Source of the DNA: Novosphingobium sp.
GTDB taxonomy: Bacteria > Pseudomonadota > Alphaproteobacteria > Sphingomonadales > Sphingomonadaceae
Length of the DNA stretch: 64,000 bases
Assembly: GCF_019748365.1 (NCBI RefSeq)
Contig: NZ_JAIEPN010000068.1
Span: 20,478-84,477 of the forward strand
Reading direction: 5' to 3'
Shown piece by piece: positions 45,313 to 53,832 of this stretch (position 1 is the first letter of the stretch; each line of letters opens with the position of its first letter). Under the pieces are notes generated by a model that saw nothing but the letters and a program-made list of their open reading frames with translations, did no database searches and was not told where the DNA came from. The translations under genes were made by a program, and so were the position numbers.

Positions 45313-46548
45313 ATGAAGCCGCTTGGGCCCATCCCTGCCGGATATGCTGCGATCGATGGCGAGCTTGCCATCGGCGGGCGCAAGGCGTCCGATCTGGTGG
45401 CCGAGGCGGGTTCGCCACTGTTTGTCTATGATGGTGCGTTGATTGCCGCGCGCGTGGCGCAGTTGCGCGCGGCGCTGCCGGGGCGGCTGGGGCTCCATTA
45501 TGCGATGAAGGCCAACCCGTTCGGGCCGGTACTGCGCCATATGGCGGGCCTGGTCGACGGGTTCGACATAGCTTCTGGCGGCGAGCTCATGATGGCCGAA
45601 GCTGCGGGCGTGCCTGCAGAGCGGATCAGCTTTGCCGGACCGGGCAAGCGCGATGCCGATCTCGAGGCGGCGATTGCGCGTGGCGTGACACTCAATCTGG
45701 AATCAGCGCGCGAGGCGGAGCGGGCACTGGCCATCGCTGAGCGTTTGGGCCGCGCACCGCGGCTGGCGATCCGGGTCAATCCCGATTTCGATCTCAAGGG
45801 TTCGGGGATGAAGATGGGCGGTGGCGCCAAGCCCTTTGGTGTCGATGCGGCGATGGTGCCGGCGCTGGCCAAGCGGATCATCGCATCGGGCGCGCAGTGG
45901 CGCGGCTTTCACATCTACGCCGGGAGCCAGACGCTCGATGCCGCTGCGATTGCCGAAATGCAGGCCGCGACGCTGGCGCTGGCCGCGCGGCTGGCGGAGG
46001 AAAGCGGGGCGGTGCTGCCGGCCTGCAACCTCGGCGGCGGGTTTGGCATTCCCTATTTTCCGGGCGATGTTCCGCTTGATCTCGAAGCGGTGGGGGCTGC
46101 GCTCTCCGAACAGCTTTCCCGCTTGCCGGACGCACTGGCAGAAACCGCGTTCTGCATCGAGCTCGGGCGCTATCTCGTTGGTGAGGCTGGCGTTTATCTG
46201 ACGCGGATCATCGACCGCAAGGAAAGCCACGGCGAGGTTTTCCTCGTCACCGATGGCGGGCTGCATCACCAGTTGGCGGCCAGCGGGAACTTCGGCACCG
46301 TGGTGCGGCGCAACTATCCAAGCGCGATTGCCACGAAGTTCGCCGCGCCGGTGGAAGAAGAAGCCAGCCTCGTCGGCTGCTTGTGCACCCCGCTTGACCG
46401 GCTGGCCGACAAGGGCGGATTCCCGTGCGCCGAGGAAGGCGATCTCGTCGCGGTGTTCTGTGCCGGTGCCTATGGCGCCAGTGCGAGCCCGGTGCATTTC
46501 CTGGGGCACGGCCCGGCGGCTGAACTGCTGGTTAACGCAAGGCCCTGA
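45313..46548 (+). CDS. PLP-dependent decarboxylase, exosortase A system-associated
   Basis: A 411-residue fold-type III decarboxylase related to diaminopimelate and ornithine decarboxylases (TIGR03099-like). The PLP lysine is Lys66 in HYAMKANPFGPVL. Other family blocks are GFDIASGGELMMAE, GSGMKMGGGAKPFG, IYAGSQ, the phosphate-binding NLGGGFGIPYF, ELGRYLVGEAGVYL, and the active-site Cys in VGCLCTPLDRL. It starts three bases after the ligase stop and so is certainly in the same operon. It would decarboxylate an amino acid that could then be carried or attached by the neighbouring enzymes; the substrate is unknown. Confidence 0.95.
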   Translation: MKPLGPIPAGYAAIDGELAIGGRKASDLVAEAGSPLFVYDGALIAARVAQLRAALPGRLGLHYAMKANPFGPVLRHMAGLVDGFDIASGGELMMAEAAGVPAERISFAGPGKRDADLEAAIARGVTLNLESAREAERALAIAERLGRAPRLAIRVNPDFDLKGSGMKMGGGAKPFGVDAAMVPALAKRIIASGAQWRGFHIYAGSQTLDAAAIAEMQAATLALAARLAEESGAVLPACNLGGGFGIPYFPGDVPLDLEAVGAALSEQLSRLPDALAETAFCIELGRYLVGEAGVYLTRIIDRKESHGEVFLVTDGGLHHQLAASGNFGTVVRRNYPSAIATKFAAPVEEEASLVGCLCTPLDRLADKGGFPCAEEGDLVAVFCAGAYGASASPVHFLGHGPAAELLVNARP

Positions 46549-46750
46549 TTTTTAGGTATTAACCTTTAGCCAGAGCGCCGTCCCGTTACGGGACTTTGGC
46601 GGAAATGCGCTTGTGCGGGCAGCGCCATGCGCATCAGGACTAACGGTATCTTCACCCTTTTTGGCGATAGCCCGGAAGTCATGGGAGGTCCCCGTGGTCC
46701 CGCTGCGGGACGAATGGGACAGCCAGCCCAGTGCGCGCAAAGGACGGTCG

Positions 46751-47398
46751 ATGCCCAGATATACGCGTTTCACCCGCCTGCTGGCCTCCACGGCCATGCT
46801 GAGCGTGCTGCTCGGCGGCTGCGCGGGTGGCGGCGGAGGTGCGCAATTGCCGCCCGCGTCATTCGTGGCGCTGCAGGAAGGCCCGGGCGAGGAATACGTG
46901 ATCGGGCCGCTCGACGATCTGACCATCTTCGTCTGGCGCAATCCCGAACTGGGCGCTTCGGTGCAGGTGCGGCCTGACGGGCGTATCACCACACCGCTGA
47001 TCACCGACATGCCGGCCGTGGGCAAGACCCCCTCGATGCTGGCCGAAGACATCAAGCTCCAGCTCTCGCAGTACATTCAGGAACCGATCGTCTCGGTCAT
47101 CGTCAACAAGTTCTCGGGCACTTTCAGCCAGCAAGTGCGCATCGTGGGGGCGACCGGCAAGCCGGCCTCGATTCCCTATCGCGCCAACATGACGCTGCTC
47201 GACGCGATGATCGCGGTAGGCGGGCTTTCCGAATACGCCGCCGGCAACAAGGCGCGGCTGGTGCGCTTCGACAAGCAGACCGGCCTGCAGAAGGAATACG
47301 GCGTGCGGATCGGCGATCTGCTGCGCAAGGGCGATACGCGCGCCAATGTCATGCTCATGCCGGGTGATGTGATCATCATTCCGGAAAGCACGTTCTGA
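46751..47398 (+). CDS. Polysaccharide export outer-membrane lipoprotein (Wza/EpsX-like)
   Basis: A 215-residue export lipoprotein. Signal peptide and lipobox in STAMLSVLLGGC (Cys near residue 24). The poly_export domain starts YVIGPLDDLTIFVWRNPELGASVQVRPDGRI. A SLBB-like domain follows (QVRIVGATGKPASIPYRANMTLLDAMIAVGGLSEYAAGNK), ending LMPGDVIIIPESTF. It would form the outer-membrane exit for the polysaccharide. The ATG at 46751 has AAAGGA eight bases upstream. The ~200 bases before it, after the decarboxylase stop, contain only a small hairpin, so a promoter for the export genes may lie there. Confidence 0.93.
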   Translation: MPRYTRFTRLLASTAMLSVLLGGCAGGGGGAQLPPASFVALQEGPGEEYVIGPLDDLTIFVWRNPELGASVQVRPDGRITTPLITDMPAVGKTPSMLAEDIKLQLSQYIQEPIVSVIVNKFSGTFSQQVRIVGATGKPASIPYRANMTLLDAMIAVGGLSEYAAGNKARLVRFDKQTGLQKEYGVRIGDLLRKGDTRANVMLMPGDVIIIPESTF

Positions 47399-47411
47399 GG
47401 ATGCCCGCCGC

Positions 47412-48929
47412 ATGACGAGCATCTACGAAGAAGTGCGCATCGCGCTCTACAGCATCTGGCACCGCCGCTGGCTGGCGCTGGGGGTTGCCTGGCTGGTCTG
47501 CCTGCTGGGCTGGCTGGTGGTTGCCACGGTGCCCAACACCTACGAATCGAAGGCGCGCATCTTCGTCCAGATCGACGATGTGCTTTCGGACCAGATCGGC
47601 ATCGGCGGGGACCGCAAGCGCGATATCGAGCGCGTGCGCCAGACGCTGACCAGTTCGGTCAACCTCTCCAAGGTCGTCCGCGCGACGCGGCTGGGCGACA
47701 AGGTGACGTCCGACAAGCAGATGGAAGCGGCGGTCGCGGGGCTCGGCAAGAACATCAAGGTGGTGAGCCAGCAGGACAACCTGTTCGAGATCACCGCCTA
47801 TTCGGGCAGCAAGGCCTATTCGGATGTCCAGAACGCCAAGCTGGCGCAGGACATCGTGCAGAAGATGATCGACATCTTCCGCGAGGAGAACCTCGCCGGC
47901 GGGCGCGGCGAGATGAGCGATACCTTGGCCTTCATGGACCAGCAGCTGGCCGACCGGCAGAAGGATCTCGAGGCGGCGGAGCAGAAGCGCCAGGCCTTCG
48001 AGGCCAAGAACGCCGAGATGATGCCGGGCAACGGCTCGCTTTCCAGCAAGATCGAGGGCGCGCGCGCCGAGCTGCGCGGGGTCGAATCCGATCTGCTGGC
48101 GGCGCAGAGCGCGCTCGCTTCGATCCGCGGGCAGCTTTCGGGCACGCCGCCGACGATCGTGATGCCCGGCGCAAGCGGCGGCGCGCGCGGCTCGCTGGCG
48201 CAGGCGCAAGCTGACCTCAGCTCGATGCGCGCGCGCGGGCTGACCGACAGCCACCCCGATGTGATCGCCCTCAAGGCGCAGGTTGCCGCGCTTCAGCGTG
48301 CGGCGGCGGGAGACAGCGGCCCCGGCGGCATGCCGAACCCGGCCTATTCCTCGCTGCAATCGATCAAGGCGGACCGCGAGGCGAGCATCGTCGCGCTGCA
48401 GTCGCGCCGCTCGTCGCTGACTCAGGAACTGGCCCAGCTGACCGGCAGGCAGTTCAGCGAGCCCGGCCTTGCCGCCGAGGCCGCACGCATCAACCGCGAC
48501 TACGACGTGCTCAAGGAGCAGTACGACAAGCTGCTGCGCGACCGCGAACAGCTGCGCCTGCGCGGGCAGGTCGAGACCGAGCGCAATGCGGTGAAGTTCG
48601 AAGTGATCGATCCGCCGACGACACCGCGCAAGCCTTCCGCGCCCGATCGGCCGATGCTGCTGTTCCTTGTCCTGATCGTGGGTGTCGCGGCGGGGGGGGG
48701 CTGCGCCTTTGCCGTGGGCCAGCTGCGTTCGACTTATGCAACGACGGGGCAGCTTGAACGCGCGACCGGGATGCCGGTGGTCGGTTCGGTGTCGATGACC
48801 CTCACACGGCGCGCGCGGGCGCAATACTGGCGCCAGCTCAAGTGGTTCGCCGGCGGCGTTGCCAGTCTCGCCCTGGTGCTTGTCGTGCTGCTGGCGGTCG
48901 AATTCATGAAACGCGGCATGGTCGCCTGA
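47412..48929 (+). CDS. XrtA-system chain-length determinant (Wzz/GNVR) protein
   Basis: A 505-residue inner-membrane polysaccharide co-polymerase (TIGR03007-like). First membrane helix about 20-42 (WLALGVAWLVCLLGWLVVATV). A large periplasmic part contains long coiled coils (DQQLADRQKDLEAAEQKRQAFEAKNAEM; DREASIVALQSRRSSLTQELAQL). The second membrane helix pair lies around 418-440 and 477-497. The proline-rich VIDPPTTPRKPSAPDRP stretch before the second helix is typical. It would set chain length together with the autokinase encoded next. Confidence 0.94.
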   Translation: MTSIYEEVRIALYSIWHRRWLALGVAWLVCLLGWLVVATVPNTYESKARIFVQIDDVLSDQIGIGGDRKRDIERVRQTLTSSVNLSKVVRATRLGDKVTSDKQMEAAVAGLGKNIKVVSQQDNLFEITAYSGSKAYSDVQNAKLAQDIVQKMIDIFREENLAGGRGEMSDTLAFMDQQLADRQKDLEAAEQKRQAFEAKNAEMMPGNGSLSSKIEGARAELRGVESDLLAAQSALASIRGQLSGTPPTIVMPGASGGARGSLAQAQADLSSMRARGLTDSHPDVIALKAQVAALQRAAAGDSGPGGMPNPAYSSLQSIKADREASIVALQSRRSSLTQELAQLTGRQFSEPGLAAEAARINRDYDVLKEQYDKLLRDREQLRLRGQVETERNAVKFEVIDPPTTPRKPSAPDRPMLLFLVLIVGVAAGGGCAFAVGQLRSTYATTGQLERATGMPVVGSVSMTLTRRARAQYWRQLKWFAGGVASLALVLVVLLAVEFMKRGMVA

Positions 48930-48946
48930 GGGAGCCCGAGAAGATC

Positions 48947-49936
48947 ATGACCGAACAGAGCAAGATCCCGCTTCCCAAGGACACCTCCGAGGCGCGCTCG
49001 CTGATCGAGCGGGCGGCTGGAACGTTCGACTTGCGCGCCTTCCAGGCCCCGGTCGCGCCGAAGCTGCCCGAACCGCGCGAGAAGCCGCCGATTACCGCAG
49101 AAGCTGTCGAACCTGCAGAACCTGTGCAGCGCATGACGGCGTCGGTGCGTCCCGCAATGCCGCCCGCTTTCGATGGCATCCCTGCGCGTCAGGCCTTTCG
49201 TGGCACGTTCCATCCGGTCGACCGCAAGCACCTGCGCGAACAGTGCCTGATCGAACCCGAGGGGCCGGTGACCGGCCTGCTCGAGGAATTCCGCATCGTG
49301 AAGCGCCAGCTCCTGATGACGGCAGCGGATTCGCGCGCCGGCCGCGGGGCGAAGCATGGCGAGCGCATTCTTGTCTGTTCGTCGCATCCGGGTGAGGGCA
49401 AGACCTTCTGCGCGGTCAATCTCGCGCTCTCGATGGCGGCGGAGAAGGACACCGAAGTTCTCCTCGTCGATGCCGATTTCGCCAAGCCCAGCGTGCTTTC
49501 CGCACTGGGCCTGCCCGGCGGACGCGGTCTGATGGACGCGCTGGCCGATCCCGCGATCGCGGTGGAGGACTGCATCATCGGCACCGACATTGCCGGGCTT
49601 TTCGTACTGCCCGCAGGCAATTCGACCGGCCACGATACCGAACACCTCGCCTCAGCCTATACCGCGCAGGTTCTTGACCGGCTGACCTCCCAATCGCCCA
49701 ACCGCATCGTCATCTTCGACAGCCCGCCGGTGCTCGCGGCATCGCCCGCGTCGGAACTTGCGCACCATGTTGGCCAGGCGCTGATGGTGGTGCGCGCCGA
49801 TCAGACCGGCGAGGCAGCCCTGCGCGATGCGGTGGGCATCCTCTCGGGCTGCGATGACATCAAGCTGCTGCTCAACTGCACCCGTTTCTCACCCACCGGA
49901 CGCCGTTTCGGCTCCTACTACGGGTACAAGGAATGA
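48947..49936 (+). CDS. XrtA-associated tyrosine autokinase (CpsD/CapB-like)
   Basis: A 329-residue cytoplasmic BY-kinase. A ~110-residue low-complexity N-terminus is followed by the kinase domain: Walker A CSSHPGEGKT (144-153), Walker A' LLVDADFAKPS (173-183), Walker B IVIFDSPPVL. The C-terminus carries a tyrosine cluster (Tyr324, Tyr325, Tyr327 in GSYYGYKE), the expected autophosphorylation site. It works with the Wzz-like protein encoded 17 bases upstream. Its stop overlaps the next ATG (ATGA). Confidence 0.94.
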   Translation: MTEQSKIPLPKDTSEARSLIERAAGTFDLRAFQAPVAPKLPEPREKPPITAEAVEPAEPVQRMTASVRPAMPPAFDGIPARQAFRGTFHPVDRKHLREQCLIEPEGPVTGLLEEFRIVKRQLLMTAADSRAGRGAKHGERILVCSSHPGEGKTFCAVNLALSMAAEKDTEVLLVDADFAKPSVLSALGLPGGRGLMDALADPAIAVEDCIIGTDIAGLFVLPAGNSTGHDTEHLASAYTAQVLDRLTSQSPNRIVIFDSPPVLAASPASELAHHVGQALMVVRADQTGEAALRDAVGILSGCDDIKLLLNCTRFSPTGRRFGSYYGYKE

Positions 49937-51702
49937 CCATGGCGCCTAACCCGACCCATGTGTTCGCGGCCAGTGCATTGGCCATGATGCTGCTCTCCGG
50001 CGCAGCACATGCGCAGTCGCTGCCCTACGGCGATCCCGGCGATAGCGAGGCGATCTCCGGCGGGGACAGCGCACCCACCGGCGGCGATGCGGACCGCAGC
50101 GGCGAATCGCGGCGCGGGGGGCGCGGCGGGCACAGCTTGGGCAGCGCGGGCGGTTCCGGCCGGATGAAGATCCAGCCCTATATCGAACTCAGCCAGAGCG
50201 TGCTCGCCCGGCTCGAGCCGGTCCACGATGTGCTGACCTATTCGAGCGTGGCGGTGGGCGTCGATATGTCGCTTGCCGGGCGGCGGACCGAAGGTGCGGT
50301 CTCGGTGCGCTACGAACGGCGTTTTGCCGAAAGCGGCAACATTGTCAGCAACGACACGATTTCGGGCCTCGCGCGCGTTCGCCACGACCTTGTCCCGCGC
50401 GAACTGACAATCGAGGCAGGCGGGCTCGCCACGCGCACCCGCTTTGACGCGAGCGGGGCCTCGCGCCTCGGGTCGGTGGAAACCGGTGACCGGGTCGCGC
50501 AGGTCTATTCGCTCTACGCGGGCCCCGCGGTTTCGACCCATGTGGGCGACGTCGCGGTCAAGGGTTCCTACCTTATCGGCTATACCAAGGTGAACACGCC
50601 GCGCCTACCGGTGACGGGGTTGCCGCCCGGCCAGCCGCAGCCGCAGGGCGATATCTTCAACCATTCGGTGGCGCACTCCGCGCAGGTATCCGCCGGCGTG
50701 GCGCCGCACACCGTGCTGCCGATCGGCCTGACCGCGAGCGCCGGCTACAATCAGGAAGACATCGCCAACCTCGATCAGCGCGTGCGCGAGCTGCGCGCGG
50801 GCGTTCAGGCAACGCTGCCGATCAATTCGGAGCTGGCGCTGATCGGTGATGTGGGTTGGCAGGACGTCAAGGTTTCCTCGCGCGATGCCGTTCGCGGGCC
50901 GGACGGTGTACCGGTGGTCGGCAGCGACGGCCGCTATGTGACGGACAAGTCCAGGCCGCGCCAGATCGCCTATGATGTCACCGGGCTGACCTGGGATGTC
51001 GGCGTGATGTGGCGTCCCAGCCGCCGCACGTCGCTGAGTGCCTTCGTCGGCCGCCGCTATGACAGCATGACCTATTACGGTTCGTTCTCCTACACGCCGA
51101 ACGCCCGCAGCGCGCTGCAGATCGATGTGTTCGATGCGGTGAGCGGGTTCGGATCGACCGTTGGCAACGCGGTGCGCGGCCTGCCAACCGACTTCACGGC
51201 GGATCGCAATCCCTTCAGCGGCGATATCTCGGGCTGCGCGGCGGGCGCGCAGAGCGGTGGCTGCGTCAACGGCGCGCTGGGTTCGATCGCCTCGGCGGCG
51301 TTCCGCAACCGAGGTGTTTCGGCATCCTACAGCCGCCAGCTCGGCAAGCTGCGCATGGGGCTGGGCGCGGGCTATCTGCGCCGCAAGTTCATCGGCGCGA
51401 ACGGCACGGTGCTGGAGGCCGCCAATGGCCGCACCGACCAGAACTTCTACGTGACCGGCCAGATTTCCGGGCCGATCGACCGGCTCACTGCCTTTACCGT
51501 CGCGGTCTACGACAGCTGGTACAAGTCCGGCGTTTCGGACCTGGCTGACGTCAATTCCATCGGCGTCAACGCCGGCATCACGCACCAGTTCACCCGCCGG
51601 CTGGTCGGCAATGCCGGGGTCGGGCTCGATGCGCTCAATCGCAAGGCCTTCCCCGACGACGTGATTGCGACCGGTCAGGTCGGCCTGCGCTACAACTTCT
51701 GA
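49933..51702 (+). CDS. XrtA-associated outer-membrane beta-barrel protein (TIGR03016-like)
   Basis: A 589-residue exported protein with a signal peptide (about 8-27, THVFAASALAMMLLSGAAHA). A Gly/Ser/Asp-rich linker precedes a long beta-barrel of amphipathic strands ending in the typical outer-membrane terminal strand GQVGLRYNF. It probably forms or supports the polysaccharide passage in the outer membrane. The start overlaps the autokinase stop; the ATG two codons later is an alternative. Confidence 0.88.
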   Translation: MTMAPNPTHVFAASALAMMLLSGAAHAQSLPYGDPGDSEAISGGDSAPTGGDADRSGESRRGGRGGHSLGSAGGSGRMKIQPYIELSQSVLARLEPVHDVLTYSSVAVGVDMSLAGRRTEGAVSVRYERRFAESGNIVSNDTISGLARVRHDLVPRELTIEAGGLATRTRFDASGASRLGSVETGDRVAQVYSLYAGPAVSTHVGDVAVKGSYLIGYTKVNTPRLPVTGLPPGQPQPQGDIFNHSVAHSAQVSAGVAPHTVLPIGLTASAGYNQEDIANLDQRVRELRAGVQATLPINSELALIGDVGWQDVKVSSRDAVRGPDGVPVVGSDGRYVTDKSRPRQIAYDVTGLTWDVGVMWRPSRRTSLSAFVGRRYDSMTYYGSFSYTPNARSALQIDVFDAVSGFGSTVGNAVRGLPTDFTADRNPFSGDISGCAAGAQSGGCVNGALGSIASAAFRNRGVSASYSRQLGKLRMGLGAGYLRRKFIGANGTVLEAANGRTDQNFYVTGQISGPIDRLTAFTVAVYDSWYKSGVSDLADVNSIGVNAGITHQFTRRLVGNAGVGLDALNRKAFPDDVIATGQVGLRYNF

Positions 51703-51720
51703 TAAAGGGCGTCCCCCACG

Positions 51721-52911
51721 ATGTACGATACCTATTACCAGCTGACCGGACGGCCCTTCCAGCTCACCCCCGATCCGGAGTTCTATTTCGAGAGCGGAAC
51801 GCATCGCAAGGCGTTGTCCTACCTCGGTTATGGTCTGGCGCAGGGTGAAGGCTTCATCGTCATCACCGGTGCCGTGGGCGCGGGCAAGTCGACGCTGGCA
51901 GCGCACCTGCTTGCCACGATCGACCGCCAGCGGCTGACGGCGGCGCAGATCGTGACAAGCCGCCTCGATGGCGGCGAGATGGTTCACATGGCCGCGCGCG
52001 CGTTCGGGATTGCGGTTGCCGGGCACGACAAGGCGAGCGCGCTCGCGCTGATCGAGGCGTTCCTGCACGAGGAAGCGCGGGCCGGGCGCCGCTGCCTGCT
52101 GGTGGTGGACGAGACGCAGAACCTTTCGATCGAGGCGCTGGAGGAGCTGCGCATGCTCTCCAACTTCCAGCTCGGCGCGCACCCGCTGCTGCAGATCCTG
52201 CTGCTGGGCCAGCCCGAATTCCGCGATCTGCTGCAGACCTCGCCGCGGCTGGAGCAGCTGCGCCAGCGCGTTATTGCAACGCACCACCTCGAGGCGATGG
52301 AGCCGCGCGAAGTCGGCCCTTATGTCCTGCACCGCCTCGCTTGCGTGGGCTGGAGCGGCAACCCGGCGTTTGACGAGCGTGTGTTCGCCGATCTGGCCCG
52401 CGCGACCGGCTGCCTGCCGCGCCGCATCAACCAGGTGGTCGGCCGCCTGCTGCTGATGGGCGCGGTCGAGCAGAAGTCGCACATCGACAGCGCCATGCTG
52501 GCCGAAGTGATCGCCGATCTGGAGCGCGATGGCACGCTGGCCGATCCGGCGGCACCCGCACCTGCGCCCGCGCCGCTCATCGCGCCGGAAGCGCCTGCGG
52601 CAGCCACCGCAGAGATTCCTGCGGCCGCCATTGCCAGTCTTGCGGGCCTGCAGAAGGCCCTTGCGGCGCATGCCGAGCAGATCGTCGAGCTGCAGAAGGC
52701 CGTGCTTGAGCTGGCCGACATGCCGGCACCGCCGGCGGCGGTTCCCGCGGCGGATGCGCGGCTCGAAACCCTCGATGCCATGCTCGGCGCGCTGCAGCAG
52801 CGCATTGTCGCGCTCGAAGCGCGTGGTGCGGAGCAGGAGCAGGCGATCCGCCACGTGCTGACGATGCTCATCGAGTGGCTCGAAAGCGAAACGCCGCGGC
52901 GCGCGGCCTGA
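51721..52911 (+). CDS. XrtA-associated ExeA-like AAA ATPase
   Basis: A 396-residue ATPase (TIGR03015-like). The start YYQLTGRPFQLTPDPEFYF and Walker A GAVGAGKS (50-57), Walker B LLVVDETQNL (about 127-136), sensor LLGQPEFRDLL and RQRVIATHHLEAM are as in ExeA/GspA family proteins. The last 130 residues are Ala/Pro-rich with a coiled coil (GLQKALAAHAEQIVELQKAVLEL), an addition to the basic ATPase. It is cytoplasmic; in the cluster it may couple ATP use to envelope assembly, but its exact role is unknown. Confidence 0.92.
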   Translation: MYDTYYQLTGRPFQLTPDPEFYFESGTHRKALSYLGYGLAQGEGFIVITGAVGAGKSTLAAHLLATIDRQRLTAAQIVTSRLDGGEMVHMAARAFGIAVAGHDKASALALIEAFLHEEARAGRRCLLVVDETQNLSIEALEELRMLSNFQLGAHPLLQILLLGQPEFRDLLQTSPRLEQLRQRVIATHHLEAMEPREVGPYVLHRLACVGWSGNPAFDERVFADLARATGCLPRRINQVVGRLLLMGAVEQKSHIDSAMLAEVIADLERDGTLADPAAPAPAPAPLIAPEAPAAATAEIPAAAIASLAGLQKALAAHAEQIVELQKAVLELADMPAPPAAVPAADARLETLDAMLGALQQRIVALEARGAEQEQAIRHVLTMLIEWLESETPRRAA

Positions 52912-52926
52912 AGGAGCCATGGCGCC

Positions 52927-53832
52927 ATGTCCCGCCCCGATCTTGGCCATCCCCAGCCTTCTGGCGCCGTGCTCAATGGCATGTCGGTCGACGTCGAGGA
53001 CTGGTTCCAGGTCGGCGCGTTCGAACATGTGATCGCGCGTGGGGACTGGGACGGGCTGGACCGGCGCGTGGAGACGAACTGCGACCGTGTGCTGGCGCTG
53101 TTTGACGAGGCCCGGGTCAAGGCGACGTTCTTTACGCTGGGCTGGGTGGCGGAGAAACACCCCGCGATGATGCGGCGGATCGCTGCCGAGGGGCATGAGA
53201 TCGCGAGCCACGGCTGGGACCACAAACGCGTGTTCGCGATGGGCGAAGCCGCCTTTGCCGAAGATATCGCGCGTGCCCGCGCCGTGCTGGAAGATACTAG
53301 CGGCAGCGCGGTGACCGGCTACCGGGCGCCAAGCTTCTCGATCGATGCGCGCACGCCCTGGGCGCACGAGGTGCTGGCACGGCACGGCTATGCCTATTCC
53401 TCCAGCGTCGCGCCGATTGTCCATGATCACTACGGCTGGCGCGAGGCGCCGCGCTTCGCCTTCCGCCCCGTGGCAGGCTCGCCGCTGGTCGAAGTGCCGG
53501 TGACGACGGTGGAACTGGCAGGGCGTCGGATGGCGGCAGGCGGGGGCGGGTTCTTCCGGCTGCTGCCCTATGCCGTCTCGCACTGGGCCGTGGACCGCGT
53601 GAACCGGCATGATGGACGCCCCGCCGCGTTCTATTTCCATCCTTGGGAAGTCGATCCCGGCCAGCCGCGCCGCACCGATGCACCACTGCGCTCGCGCTTC
53701 CGGCACTATACCAACCTCTCCGCAATGGCGCCCAAGCTGCGGCGGCTGCTCGGCGCGTTCCAGTGGGGGCGCATGGACGCGGTTGTTGCCGCCGAAGCCG
53801 CGCGGCTCGATGCCGAACAGGTTGCGGCATGA
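52927..53832 (+). CDS. XrtA-system polysaccharide deacetylase (DUF3473 type)
   Basis: A 301-residue carbohydrate esterase 4-type deacetylase with the DUF3473 tail. It has the MSVDVEDWFQVGAFE start (catalytic/metal Asp pair near 22-25), KATFFTLGWVAEKHP, zinc His in EIASHGWDHKRV, YRAPSFSID, and the C-terminal FYFHPWEVDPGQPR block. It would remove N-acetyl groups from the polysaccharide or an intermediate. No signal peptide is visible, which is usual in this subgroup. Its stop overlaps the FemAB ATG. Confidence 0.93.
   Translation: MSRPDLGHPQPSGAVLNGMSVDVEDWFQVGAFEHVIARGDWDGLDRRVETNCDRVLALFDEARVKATFFTLGWVAEKHPAMMRRIAAEGHEIASHGWDHKRVFAMGEAAFAEDIARARAVLEDTSGSAVTGYRAPSFSIDARTPWAHEVLARHGYAYSSSVAPIVHDHYGWREAPRFAFRPVAGSPLVEVPVTTVELAGRRMAAGGGGFFRLLPYAVSHWAVDRVNRHDGRPAAFYFHPWEVDPGQPRRTDAPLRSRFRHYTNLSAMAPKLRRLLGAFQWGRMDAVVAAEAARLDAEQVAA

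Noticed and set aside
46580..46594. Small hairpin GTCCCG-TTA-CGGGAC after the PLP decarboxylase
   Set aside because: A six-pair stem with only three T residues after it is too weak to be called a terminator with confidence.
49933..51702. Outer-membrane protein as a PEP-CTERM substrate
   Set aside because: Its C-terminus is a beta-barrel strand ending in Phe, without PEP motif, membrane helix or Arg tail.
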